Shown here piece by piece: positions 12,401 to 24,299 of a stretch of DNA of 64,000 bases (position 1 is its first letter; each line of letters starts with the position of its first letter). A program made the position numbers and the translations under genes. The notes below the pieces were generated by a model. It did no database searches. It was not told the DNA's origin and was given only the letters and a program-made list of their open reading frames with translations. The stretch spans positions 1,550,001 through 1,614,000 of the forward strand of contig JAHRHY010000006.1 in NCBI GenBank assembly GCA_019671135.1, given 5' to 3'. This DNA is from Linnemannia hyalina. Its lineage: Eukaryota; Mortierellomycota; Mortierellomycetes; Mortierellales; Mortierellaceae.

Positions 12401-14251
12401 TCGTCATCGCCACTAGACACGATTGTGATCATCTGGGGTCGCATGGGCAAGGGAAGAAAAAAAAAGGTCACCCATTTTTTCTGCCTTTCCTACACACACC
12501 ACCTGGTTACACCATCGGGGTCGTATGGCTCTCGTCAGTCGTTGAAGAAGGAGAACGCGAAGGAGAGTGGAAGTTTACACGCAATCTGGTCTCACACAAC
12601 CGAAAACGGCCATACCTTGACCTTCCAGAAAGAAAAGAAAAAGAGGAGCCAAGGAAAGACATTGGTTAAAGTTGACCTTCGTCATCGCACATCATCTCAA
12701 CCTTATCCCCAGCTCCTCTGCACATCTGTGTTTGGAATAGAGTTACGAGACCAAGCCCCGAAGAGGAGAGAAGACTCTTTATTGTCTTGATAGAAGCGCA
12801 AGAAAGGAACACAGGAAAAGTTCGCGAGAAAAGTGTGTATGTGTGTGGAGACGTTTTTTGTTCGTTCTCTCCGTGGTTTCATGAAACCGAAGGGCCGTTT
12901 GCTTCCCCCCAAGGTCGTTAGGAAACTTTGTTCGCGAACTTTCTGTTGTGTTTGGTTCTTGCGGCTGTTCATTTCGTCTTGTTCACAAATTATTTTTGCT
13001 TCATTCGTTGTGTGCTCTGTGATACAATAACAGCGGAATGAATCTTACAAAGATGGTACCTGGCAAACCTTCAAATACCCTTGATAACGGATGATGGACA
13101 CTCAAATTCTTTTGGGCTCCCGAGACCCGGCCAACCAGAAAAGCCCTCGCAGGGGTTCTGGGCCAAAAATATGAGTACAATTTTATCGCTGATTGGCTGC
13201 TTTGTAGTAGAATAACGGACCTCTTTTTTGTTTGAATTGAGTGAACAGCTACTTCATAAAAAGAGTGGGAATCATGCACTACACTCCAGGGGGCACCGCT
13301 CTGCAAAGAAGAAAGGGGAACCCCCAGAAGATATTGTGGAGGTGTTTGTGAATTGCCAAGACGAGGTTGTGGTCGCCACTGTTGATTTTTTTTTTCATTG
13401 GGTCAGACACGTGTTGTTTCGCAACACAGCACAAAATGGCCCAGGAAAAAGAGACAACCAACCTAGAAACCATACAAAGTCATACAAAAAAAGTGGGCGG
13501 GGCAGACAAACTGTGTCTGACGAATGTTTGGGATGCGACCTGAAATAAATCAACAATACAGAAAGATACATTCAGTCGGTTTCCTCCCTTGGGTTCCCAG
13601 AATGACGACAATGGGGGGTGGGGGTGAACACCAGCTTGTTGATAGAAAAAGAAAAAAAGAAGGAAGGAAGGGCCTGAGGAAATAACATATGAAGTAGATT
13701 ATCTTTATATCCATTTGACACCGCCTCTCTGTCGTTTAAACTTATTTTTTCTCATGCCGTTTTCGGAAGGAGTGGAAGCGAACAAACACAGAAACACCAA
13801 TGTAGACACGTATGTGGTGTATATGGGCAGCAAGAGGTCTGGCAGAGATAATGCCGGATGGTCCTTTTCTTTTTCTTCTTTCTGTTCTCCTGTCTTCTCT
13901 TCCTCGGAGTAATTCAGAGTTGATCCTGCTTGTTCAAAGTTCTTTCCCCCTTTTTTTTCCTTTTTTTCTCCTTGGTTGATGCTGCAGCCTCCTAACAAAC
14001 AAACCACGTCAAAAAAGGAGGAGGGGACAAGGGAGAGAGAGACATAATAGGGAGAAGGAGGAGGGGTGTTGTTCCATTTCACTTGAGGTTGATTATTCAA
14101 CGAACAAAAACACACTTCATCGAATTTTTCAACACTTGTCGCTCTTTAGCCCATATACAATTGAATAAAGTAAAAGAGACAACACAACACAAATCAACAC
14201 AAAGAGAACACAAAAAAATTAAACTGTCGGATGGTCGGATGGTCGGACAGC

Positions 14252-14291
14252 CAGTCAGTCAGTCAGTCAGTCAGTCAGTCAGTCAGTCAGT
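14252..14291 (+). repeat. (CAGT)n microsatellite, about 10 copies
   Basis: A run of CAGT tetranucleotides, preceded by a short run of GGATGGTC units at 14228-14248. No coding context. Confidence 0.9.
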
Positions 14292-14405
14292 TAGCCTGTG
14301 CAGTTATTTCAACTAGTTATTCATTCAGTTATTCAGATGGTAAGCAAACATAATAAATAAACATACAACTGGAGTGCGACCAGGGAGGTTGTCAAGGAAG
14401 GAAGT

Positions 14406-15063
14406 ATGATTTCCGTCCTTTGCTTCCTTTCTTATATTTCCCTTTTCTTTTTCTACTTCATCATCTCTCTTTCCTCTTTATTTTATTTGCCCTTGTTCTT
14501 TTTTTTTTCTCTTTTTCTCGATCATATCCTCGCCCTTGTGTCGTTCTTCATTTTCTTCAGCTCTTCTTTCGCATTTTTGTACCTTAATCTTCCGTATCAT
14601 TGTTCTCTCTCTTTCTCTTTCTTCTTTCCTTCATTCATTCTTTATCTGCTTGTAGTACATGTATCTGTGCACCTAATCATTGTCATCGTCAATATCACCA
14701 TCATCCCCTTCTCCCCACTCTATTCACATCTTACTTACCTCAATCATCCACTCCATTCTTCAAGCTTCATTCAAATCTACATCCACCCCTTTTTTCGACT
14801 CATATAAACAATTACATCACCCGCCCTTCGACCCACCACATTGACCAGAGTTCGACCTCTCACGTCTATTACTTCCCTCTAGTCATCTCATATAGCCTTT
14901 TCACTCTCGGGAGCTGTGCTCAGAACCGTTTCTTTCATTCAACCCATGCTTCGTTGACGATCCCTCGTCCTTCACCACCTTTCCTCTCTTTTTTCAAGGA
15001 CCAATTTCAATCGTCCCAGTCAAAAGCCCACAATAAGGAACAACAAATAACCTCCATCGAAAC
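14406..15063 (+). promoter_or_regulatory. Orphan pyrimidine-rich leader ending at a splice donor
   Basis: About 650 bases that are strongly C/T-rich on the plus strand, ending ATCGAAAC|GTAAGTGA with the donor at 15064. This looks like a core promoter and a first untranslated exon. No coding exon follows within 2 kb; it may feed the forkhead gene at 17.8 kb or a non-coding RNA. Confidence 0.3.
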
Positions 15064-15295
15064 GTAAGTGAACCAACCAAACAATTTTCCCTTGCGCCAG
15101 TTTTTTTACCCATTTTTTCCCACTTTTTTTTTTTTTTTTTTTTTTTTTTCTGTGAAAGTTCTTTCGGTTTGTTTGTTCATTCTCTGCATGGCCCGCAGCT
15201 CTGTTTAAAGCTGCTTCTACCCAATCTATGTACCTTTCGAAAGGCCGCTCTAAACCTTTCTCAAGCATGGTCCCATCCATCTATCCCATCACTCC

Positions 15296-15375
15296 CTCTC
15301 TCTTTCTCTCTCTCTTTCTTTCTCTCTCTCTTTCTTTCTCTCTCTCTTTTTCTCTCTCTCTCTCTTTCTCTCTCC
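15296..15375 (+). repeat. CT/TTTCTC microsatellite
   Basis: About 80 bases of CTCTTTCT-type repeats on the plus strand. Confidence 0.85.
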
Positions 15376-17767
15376 CCCTTTTTATATCTTTTCCCGCAAC
15401 ATGCATTCGCTTACTCAAGCATACACAAAAGAACTATTCCTCAACCTCTGGAACAGTTTCTCTAATTGCACACGTAGCCCCTCCTACTTCCTTACTCACT
15501 TCCGTTTATTCAACTTCGCCCCTTTATTGCAAACAACTGAGAGATACACACAAACAAAACATTTCTCTCATTCCCGCGCTCAAAAGACGACAAAAAAGGG
15601 AAGCTCTATCTCATCCAACAGAACCCTTTACGGCCACCATCGCGATGCCCCATTCGTGCAATCAAACTGGTGGCCGTCCCTACTTTTCCCTTTGTCTGTC
15701 TCTCTTCCTAGTTCTCTTTCCCTCTATATCTTATTTTTGCGTCGCTATTTCTTCATTGCCTTCTTTCATTTGCTCACCATCCAGGTACTCGGGATTCAGA
15801 TACATCGACCGCTCTCCCGTTACACATGTTTTCTCCACTCATTTATCTTTTTGCACCTGTGTGATTTATTTCCCACTGAACCCTCTGACCTTCTGACTGG
15901 AATTATTTCATCATTTTGTTTTCTCTTTTGTTTGTGTCCCATGGATACGAGCGTGTAAAACTCTCCACGCACAAACACCATCGCCATGATGTCTGCATTT
16001 TCTTTTTCGCCATTGCCGTACCTTTCATATGGCGATGGCAAACTTCCGTGAACCCCCTTCATTTATTTTGTCCGCTTCAGTCTAAGCAAACTATGGGAGA
16101 GAGATGAGGGACATATATACTGTCACTAGCAGGTTTTTTTATGATGTACGCTCGTTTGGATCTGGTCCGGTTGATGTGGGTCCTTACTGGACAAATGGAA
16201 GTGCTCTATTGTAAAAAAAAGATGATCTTCAGAGCGAGCCCTTCGCCCATTGGATTGTAGGCAATTGAGAAGGAGGAGAGCCGTAACTCTCTTTCTTTGT
16301 TTGCACGGTTAGATTGTGTTTAATGTGTTGTCTGTCTGCTTGCTCGACCATCTGTCACTTTTTCTGCTGTGATGTTTGTTATTCTTTACGTTTGGGGCAT
16401 TGCATTTGAGATGGAGAGACAGGGACTGACAAAAAAGAGAATGGAATGGCTAACCTTTCAATACCGCGAGATTGATGCTCTCTCACACGCACATACTCTC
16501 ATTTGCCCTCCTGCGCCCTTTGTCAAAGTTAGCTTAGCGGGCAGATGCCTTTGTTGTATTGGAGTTTTGCAGGGCAAACCTTCATTTTACCTTATATTTA
16601 TATTTATTATTTACGTTTGATATCCGAAGAGTCTGGAAAGAAGATGGTAAGGGAAGGGAATAGAGGAGGAAGGGAAGGGACTAAGTAGTAGATGGACTGA
16701 AGAAGAAGATGAGTAAGAAGTGGAAAACGATTTGTATGTTTTTATTTGTAAGCGTACAATGAACGGGCGCTATGGATATCGTACGTGCATGTTTGCAAAA
16801 GAGAGGTGGATCCTTGCCAGCAGAACAAAAGGGAATTGAAAGCAGAGGGAATGCAGTCGACTTCCATTCTCTTTCTTTTTCATGCTTATCCTCTTTTTCT
16901 TTTGCCACTTTTTTTACACTTTTCGTCCATCGATGGGGGACTGATAACGTTGGATGCTCTTGTGTGCTCTACAAGAAAGGCTTGCTAGGCAGGCGGTTGG
17001 GGGTTTTTTTTTGTTTGTCTCTTACCTTCTTACATTCGCACTCTTATTCCTCTCCAGCCGGCTTGATTTCCAAAAAAAAACATACAACAACGCAATCGCC
17101 GTCGAGATCCTTTTATAGTTTCGGTTTTTGTTTTCGTTTCCTTGCTTGCTTGCTTGTTTGTTTTTTGTTATGGTTGAGGTTGTTGATGTTTGTTTATTTT
17201 GGTTTCTTTTTCAATTGTACTCTTTTTATTACTTAGGCCTCTGCCCTTTCGTTTTTACTGTCCCTTGTTTGCCTCCATTTCAACTCTCCCTTCCTTTTTG
17301 TCTCCTCTCCAACCCTGCTCCCTGCTCTCTTTCTCTTTCTCTGACTCCCAGCCTCCCTCTCTCTCTCTTTCTCTCCCGTCCACTCACACGCTCCCTTTCC
17401 ATTCCCATTCTCCATCATCAACCGACAGTCTTTTTTTTTTTTTTTTTTTTACTTTTGCCAATCTGCAGTTGCGAATTCGCCAATGTACAGTTCGGGTTTG
17501 CAAACTCTGACCCTCGAATTATTTTTCTGTTTATCTTTGTTCGCCGCTCCTTTTACTCTCACCTAACACACATACAACCCCCTTTTTGGGATGTGACCAA
17601 TCCACCCTATGCTTCTCTGCATAGCCTTCTTCCTTTCCACTGTCATTCATCCTGCCTATCTGAAACGGCATTCAGCCATCCTCCCTTCACCACCACAACT
17701 ACAACTACAGCTTCAATTGCAACATCAACTAAAACAACCGCAACAACGCCTGCTACAGCCACCCCAC

Positions 17768-20700
17768 ATGGACCATCTTGAGGCAGCAGCACTTGCAGCC
17801 GCCGCCAGCGCTACTACCACTGCCGTCAATCCCGATATCAAAATCAACTCGCTCGACTCTTCCCACATCCCTGGAAGCTTTCGCGACGACATCTTCCTGA
17901 AGGTGTCCATGGTCCGGTCTCGATCTGGTTCCTCCAGCAGCGTAAAAATGTCTACCGATCTTCAGCAAGGTAACAATTCGACCCGAACGACCGACTGCTT
18001 GGTTGCCACTTTTTTCATGTCTTCTATGTTTTTTTTTCTCCGTTCTTTCCTCGCCCTCCTTTCAGAGACGTATGTCCACGCGCCCCCAGAAAAAAAATCT
18101 CCGCCGCTCTTTTCTACTCTTTTTTAGCTTTCTCTTTTTCTCCCTCCTCTCTCCTTCCTCTCTCTCTCTCTTCCTCTCTTTCGTGTTGCTTCTTCTGACT
18201 TACTACATTCACCCTTTCATGGCCATGGCGCATTCACACACACACCAATGGAGAGTGTAAAAAAACAAGCGTGCATACAAAATATGGATTGAGGGTAAGA
18301 AGGGAGGTGGACAGGATAGGGAGATGAGGACAGCAATTGAAAACGATGCACATGTGTATGATGCGGTGTCGTTGTGTCTGTGTGTTTGGGTGTGGGATGT
18401 GTACAAAGAACTCTCGACAGGGGAAAAATGAGCAAACGGAACAAGAGGCGGGGGTCAACAAACAAACAAACAAACAAACAAACAATGGGAAGGAGAAAGA
18501 AAGAGAGACGAAGTGGTTGATAACCACGCTTGCATGCATCGCATTCTAACAAATAGAATAGAGAGGTTGTTATTTATTATTATTATTATACGTTTCGTTT
18601 TCTCAATCCTTCCTCTTCTTTTCTTCCTTCTTTCCCACTGCTTCGTCCTCCTTTCTTCCCACTCATTTCCCTCTTCTTCCTTCCGTCGCTCTTTCATCTT
18701 TACCCCATCCACCATTCACCTATCTATACCTACACCATACCTCCACTATTCACCCATCCATACCTCCACCATTCATCCATCCATACCTCCGCCATTCACC
18801 TATCCATACCTCCACCATTTCCTTCGTTCATTTCCTCCACTGCTCTTGCATATTTTCATCTTCATTGATACGTTCTTGAGAATACGTCGCTCCCGCTCTT
18901 CTCAATCATCCCCTGCTTCTTTCTTCCCTGACCAACCTCCTCACGTCGGTCGCACCACAGCAATTCATAAACCCCCTTCATTCGCCGCCCTCTCCTCGCC
19001 GTCTCCCCTTCACTTCCTCTTCCTCTCTTCTTTGCTTCCTTCTCCTCTTCTTCCCTCGTCCTACAAATAGGAGCATCTCACACCCTCATTTTTCTCCGCT
19101 CTTGCCCCTTCGCTTTCTTTCATTCTTCTTTTCCTTTCTTTGCATTGTAAGCTTCGTTCGTTAGTCATTATCACCATCGCAGTTGACATCGCAGACATCG
19201 TCGATATAGTGCCTTCATTCGTTCCTTTCCCTCTCCCATTTTCCCCTATTGTTCGATTCACTTCCTCGGCTCACCTTGAACCTCGAACTCGCTGTGTTTA
19301 GTTCCATTTTCTTCCAATCAACATCAAAACCTCACCTTTCTTTCCTGCCACTTCCACACACGTCACCTTTCGACGTTTTTGGACCTGTCTCTTTTCTTTT
19401 CAAGAAGCTACCATTATTTTGGTTTTATTATTTGGCTTCAACTCTTAACTCCCGCCAATATTTGGGAACTGGCACAACACGGAGAAAGGGACCGAAAGTG
19501 CGCTCCGAAGCGAGCTCATGATGCTCAACTTTGTAAAAAGAACAAAACCCTCTTTTTAACCCAAGTAGAATAAGAGATCGTTCCAGAGCGGGGGTAATAG
19601 GAGTTTAAGAAAACAAAAGTATATTGTTGTTATTTTCAATCCGATAAAATAAGATGTGGTTCACAGTCCCTTTGGGTCAAACGCATAAACCTCTTTGTCG
19701 TCGACCTTTTTTGCGTTTTTTTTTCTTCGCCACTGTCCCAAAACACCACCGACGGATGGAGTGACTTTATTTTGGTTGCGCAATTTCCATGCTAACGTTA
19801 TTTTTTGTTGCCTTTGTCCTTTCTTTTTCTTCCTTTTCTCTCTCTTTCTCTGTCTTCTTTCCTTCTCCTCCTCCTCCCAGGATTGGCAGCATCTAGTATA
19901 GGCCAAAACCTCCGACGAGGATCCTCGACCTTCCGCCATCGATCCCCTCACGCCTCTCAAGAGCGCTATATGCCTTATAGCGCCACCTCTCCCCGCTCAC
20001 CTCACTCACCACTCTCACCACAAGCATCGACGTCCCCTTTCCTCGTTCACTCTCCTCCACCATCAACCTCGCCTAGCTCCATTAGCAACTTTTTGTCCGC
20101 ACCGCTATTGTCTTCGTCACCCTCATACGCCTCTTACAACGTGCTCCCTTCTGGTTCGCCTTCCGTTCAATTAGGCCCAGCAAGATCTCCTCAACACCTC
20201 CAATCCACCAACCGGCACGAGCAACAAACGTCGCAACAGCAACAACAACAGGAACAAGCAACTGTTGGACGTTACCTCCATCGCCACAACTCTAGCGAAG
20301 GCGTCCCCGCGTCAGAGAGTTGGACAGGGCGCAGCTTAAGTTCAGAATCCTCCGGAAGGTCGCCATCCTCCTACCCACTATCATCCCACTTTCCTCCTTC
20401 CTGGTCCTTGACCTCAAGACAAGAGTCATACCACGATCACTCCAACTCCCATCTCGACAGCAAGCACCTTCATCTTCATCGACACGAGCCAAACCCACAC
20501 CACCATCACCACCCAGCTTCTCAATACCACTCATCAACTTTGAGCGACCGACAAGAAGCTGAGCACAGCACTAGAATGTCGCAAGACTACCCAGAACGGA
20601 TAGGATCCCATCAAGAGGATGAGACTTCCCGTCAGCACCAACAGCGCCAGCAGCAGCATGTTCGCCATTCGTCTCAACAGCACCATCGCCACCAGCACCA

Positions 20701-22740
20701 ACCACAGCATTCACAACATCACACAGACTCGGGCAGACCGCAGGATCGGTACCAGGATCCCCGCTCAGAACACCCAGTTGATCAGTACTTCCATACTTCG
20801 AACATCCCAAAGGCTCCGACAAGCATACATATCCATCACAGTTCGCCGTCATCAGCAGCGCATAATGCATTTGCATCACTCTCCCAACCGCTGCGTCGGT
20901 CCTCGCGCCATCTTCATTCTCACGGCCAGGAGCACCATCCACAGCAGCAGCAGCAGCATTTGTATACCTCGCATCCCTCCCGCCACCACTCTATGACATC
21001 CGACCATGCAGAGCGCACATCGGTTTCATCACATGCCAACGCAGGCGAACCATCCTCGTCGAGTCCCTTTGCAGTATCGAGAACTTCTTCGTCTTCTCGC
21101 CTGCCACCCCATTCCTCCTTCTCCATAGTATCGTCGGCGTCCGTCTCTGGATCAAAGTCAGTCCATGCTTCATCGTCGACCTTTGCAGCAGGAGCAGGAT
21201 CGGCCGTTCGGCCTGTTCCTGCAGGATCAACCACATCGCCTGTCGCAGTGACAACCACACCATCAGGCGAAATCAAGACGACGCGCAGGAGACGTCGACC
21301 CAACGAGTCCTACTCGACCATTATTATCAAGGCCATTCGCAACTCTCCCCTCCAGCGACTGAAGCTCTCAGAGATTTATGATTATGTCAGTCGCGAGATC
21401 CCCACCATGGATGGCAACGACAAGGGTTGGCAGGTAAGTTTTTTATGCTTTATGCTTTATGCATTGTCGTTTGCTCGTTTTTTTTATTTACTTTACTGTT
21501 TCGCATACTCTGCTTTGGCAACTGGGCCCCTTTTTTTTCCTTCTTTGCGCACATGCCCTTTATTATATCCTTTTCTCATCCCCTCCCCCTGCTTCTTGGA
21601 CCGATTGGAATAACCCCAATTAATTCTTTATGTTTGTTGTCATTCTCTTAGAACACGGTTCGCCACAACCTTAGCCACAACAAGTGCTTCCGCCGGATTG
21701 TTATCAAGGACGAAGACCTGCCCTCAGGATCGGCCGATGATGACGATGGTGATTCGAAACCCAGTAACGGGGGAAAGTCCAAGCAGGTCAAGCGTGGCAA
21801 GGGAGGATGTTGGGTCTTGGTTCCCGAGAACCTGGAAGAGCACATGTCCTCGTCTCGACCCAAGAAAAGCTCAACCGACCAAGTGCACAGTCCTGCGGTA
21901 CCAGGAATTGGGAACGGTGGTCTAACTTCGTCAACCAGCCCAAAGAGTCATGCTCATCACACTGTTGGCAGTTCAGGAGGCGCTATCATACCCAAGGCAA
22001 TGACCAGCTCAACAGAAGGAGCATACTTATCAGCCCAGTTGCCAAAAGATTGTGCGCCTTCTCATCCACATTCGACCGTGATGGATATCGACTGCAATGT
22101 GGCCTCGATGATGATTGCAGAGCAACAACTACAACAGTCTGGACGCCACCATGGTCCCCATATGCATCCTTCCCACTATACTCCTCTTCACCCACACTCT
22201 CGTCAAAATTCTCAGTACTCATCTCAATCAGATCACCGTCATCCTCACCACCAGCAACAACACCACGACGCTTCGTACCCATACCTCCCACCTCACTATC
22301 CTTCATCCTCTCCATCATCATCGACGATGATGATGAACCAACCAACATCGTCCAGTGCCGCCTATCAGTCCTTTACTACCACCACACGCCCAAGTCAACA
22401 CAACTACAACAGCAGTGGAGACGAATGGGACCATGACAGTGAGAGTGATGACGGCCAGAGCGAACACTCTGTTCTATCGGCCGACCGTGAGAACGACGAT
22501 GACGACGATTATGAGGGAGATGAGGCTATGGACGCGAAGGAGGAGGACGACACCATCTCGCACTATTCCTCCTCTCGTCCGTCCCCCTCCCGCTCCCCTT
22601 CAGCATCGACTTTGTCTATAACCTCGTCGCCTATGGAAATCGAAGAGGCGGATGGTGGGAATGGCGGAGAGTCGTTTTCGTCCTTACCGACCACCGGTCG
22701 TCGTCGTCCTGGCATGTCGATCCAAAACATGCTCAACTAA
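17768..22740 (+). CDS. Forkhead transcription factor
   Basis: Exons 17768-17969, 19881-21433 and 21652-22740; about 947 residues. The forkhead DNA-binding domain lies at about residues 540-650. It begins RRRRRPNESYSTIIIKAI, has helix 3 at NTVRHNLSHNKCF (which starts exactly at exon 3) and a wing at GKGGCWVLVPENLEEHM. An acidic insert of roughly 20 residues separates helix 3 from the wing. The N-terminal two thirds are low-complexity: Ser/Pro-rich, then Gln/His-rich with several His runs. The C-terminal part is Ser/His-rich, then acidic. Such proteins act in the nucleus on cell-cycle, developmental or ribosomal-protein genes; which role applies cannot be read here. The 217-base intron splitting the domain is certain. 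Exon 1 is joined in phase over 1911 bases and is less sure; an in-frame ATG at 17609 would add 53 Leu/Gln-rich residues. Confidence 0.85.
17970..19880 (+). other. Long first intron of the forkhead gene (proposed)
   Basis: Donor GTAACA directly after coding sequence; acceptor CTCCCAG at 19880 after a long pyrimidine tract. Inside lie CT-rich tracts (18100-18190, 18600-18710, 18900-19060), a CAAA microsatellite (18460-18484) and a 23-base minisatellite. No coding exon recognised. Confidence 0.4.
18707..18822 (+). repeat. 23-base minisatellite, about 4-5 copies
   Basis: Units of the type CTCCACCATTCACCTATCC followed by ATAC repeat at 18741, 18764, 18787 and 18810 (last partial), with a more diverged copy before them. 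The 23-base period is regular, with single-base differences between copies. Confidence 0.8.
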
Positions 22741-24299
22741 TGTTTCTATCTCGTTAATTTCCTTTCTTTTCCGCTTGTTTCCCTTCACCTCCTTACTTTC
22801 GATACGAGCAACACATACACCAAAAAAAAGTCGATCGACACCTCCCTTCCTAGTCTACGACACCCTTTGTACAATAGCCCTTTCTTTCCCTTCCTTAACA
22901 CCTCCTCCCCTTCCCCTCCCCATCTAATTCCCTCCATTAATACAACACGACAAGGCATGAAAGGGGCCAAAAATTGAGATGCATACACAAACATACAGAA
23001 ACATGTGCATGCCTCTACCTACATTAATTTAGAACCAAAATAATGGTGGATTGCTGCTAGGCTTGTGGACAAGCCTTTGTTTGACATTTCGTCATTTTCT
23101 CCTTGTTTTTTCTCTCAAAGTGCCAGTTTTTTGCCTTGATTCAGCATTTAAGGCTTTGATGTACATTTTTTTCTTCTCAAGGGATCTCGACAAAAGCCCT
23201 TCTTGAGTAAGGGGGTGAGGTGGAGGAGATATAGGATAAAAATGCAGAGAAATAAATGATTGGAACATCCTCTTTTCTATCCTATAATGTGTTCTTCCTT
23301 TGTAACATTTCATTGATAGGTGTGTTGTAAAGGGCTGTCATGTAAGGAGATGAGAAAGAATGTTTAACATATTAAATAATAAGTATCAGCAAGGAGACAA
23401 AGATAGACAAAATAACGAAGGAGAACGGTGTGGTTGCTGTCCATACTCTACCCCCTTCTCTCTACCAAAAGTTCACCGATTGACCTCCCTGCACCCTCCA
23501 CCAACCTTCTAGCCTTTCTAGAGCTCAACCCCCCTACGCTCCCTTGCTTCCTTTTCTCACGATCCCCTCCTAGTCATGTTTTAGCAGATCTAAAAGTATA
23601 CGCCACCAAACTATATCGTGTAGAAATGATCAAACGCGAAAAAATGTTTTGATCACAACCAATCCGCACGGGCCAATCTCGATGATTCTTCTGAGAGAAC
23701 ATTGAAATGTTTTGTTCTTTCCATCAATTGGTTTTCGTTCTGTCGATCATTCCTTCTCAGGTGTCTATCCCCCCCCTCCCTCTCCACATTCCCTGCTCCA
23801 TCTCCGACAGAGACAAACAACACTCCAATCACGACCACTCCAACCTGGCAAAAATAACGTAAGCTCAAGAACCTGAAATGAAGTAGAGAATGAATTTTTT
23901 TGTTTTTAATATTGAAGTGATTTTTTTGCTAATTGCTTTTGGTAAAGAGGAGTGGTTTTTTTGGTGTGAACGAAATTAACTAAAGGAAAGGAGACTACTG
24001 CCTTTTTTATAGTGGCAGGAACTGTGTGTGTGTGGGGGGGGGGGGGGGGGGGGGCGTGAGAGGGGTTATATGAAAACCCCTCTCGTCTCTATCATTTTGG
24101 GTGCCCAAGAGTCATGAAAGTGGAAAGAAAAAACGCAAAGTAAAGGGAAAAGCAAAGAAACGGAAAAGGACAACAAACATAAGAAAAGCAAACTGAAAAC
24201 TAGAAAAATAATCTCGTGAGGTGGGTAAGGGGGATGGAACCCTCCGGGGTGTGGTGGTCGTTCAATGCAACATGTTCGGGCGTGGTGTTAATGTTGTTT
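22741..24299. other. Convergent 3' intergenic region between the forkhead and Nrg1-like genes
   Basis: Must hold both transcription ends. It contains CT-rich stretches, a G21 run at 24034-24054 and A-rich segments near 24120-24210. No gene seen. Confidence 0.6.
24034..24054 (+). repeat. G21 homopolymer after a TG run
   Basis: A short alternating TG run passes into 21 consecutive G, in the region between two convergent genes. Confidence 0.9.

Larger units (their letters stand above)
11748..17608. other. Large non-coding interval between the BCKDK and forkhead genes
   Basis: No protein gene could be supported. It holds diverged tandem repeats (11881-12400), a G17 run, a CAGT microsatellite, a long pyrimidine tract ending at a perfect splice donor near 15064, a CT microsatellite at 15296-15375, and T runs near 15125-15150 and 17429-17449. 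The right half may be upstream regulatory sequence or untranslated exons of the forkhead gene. Confidence 0.5.
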
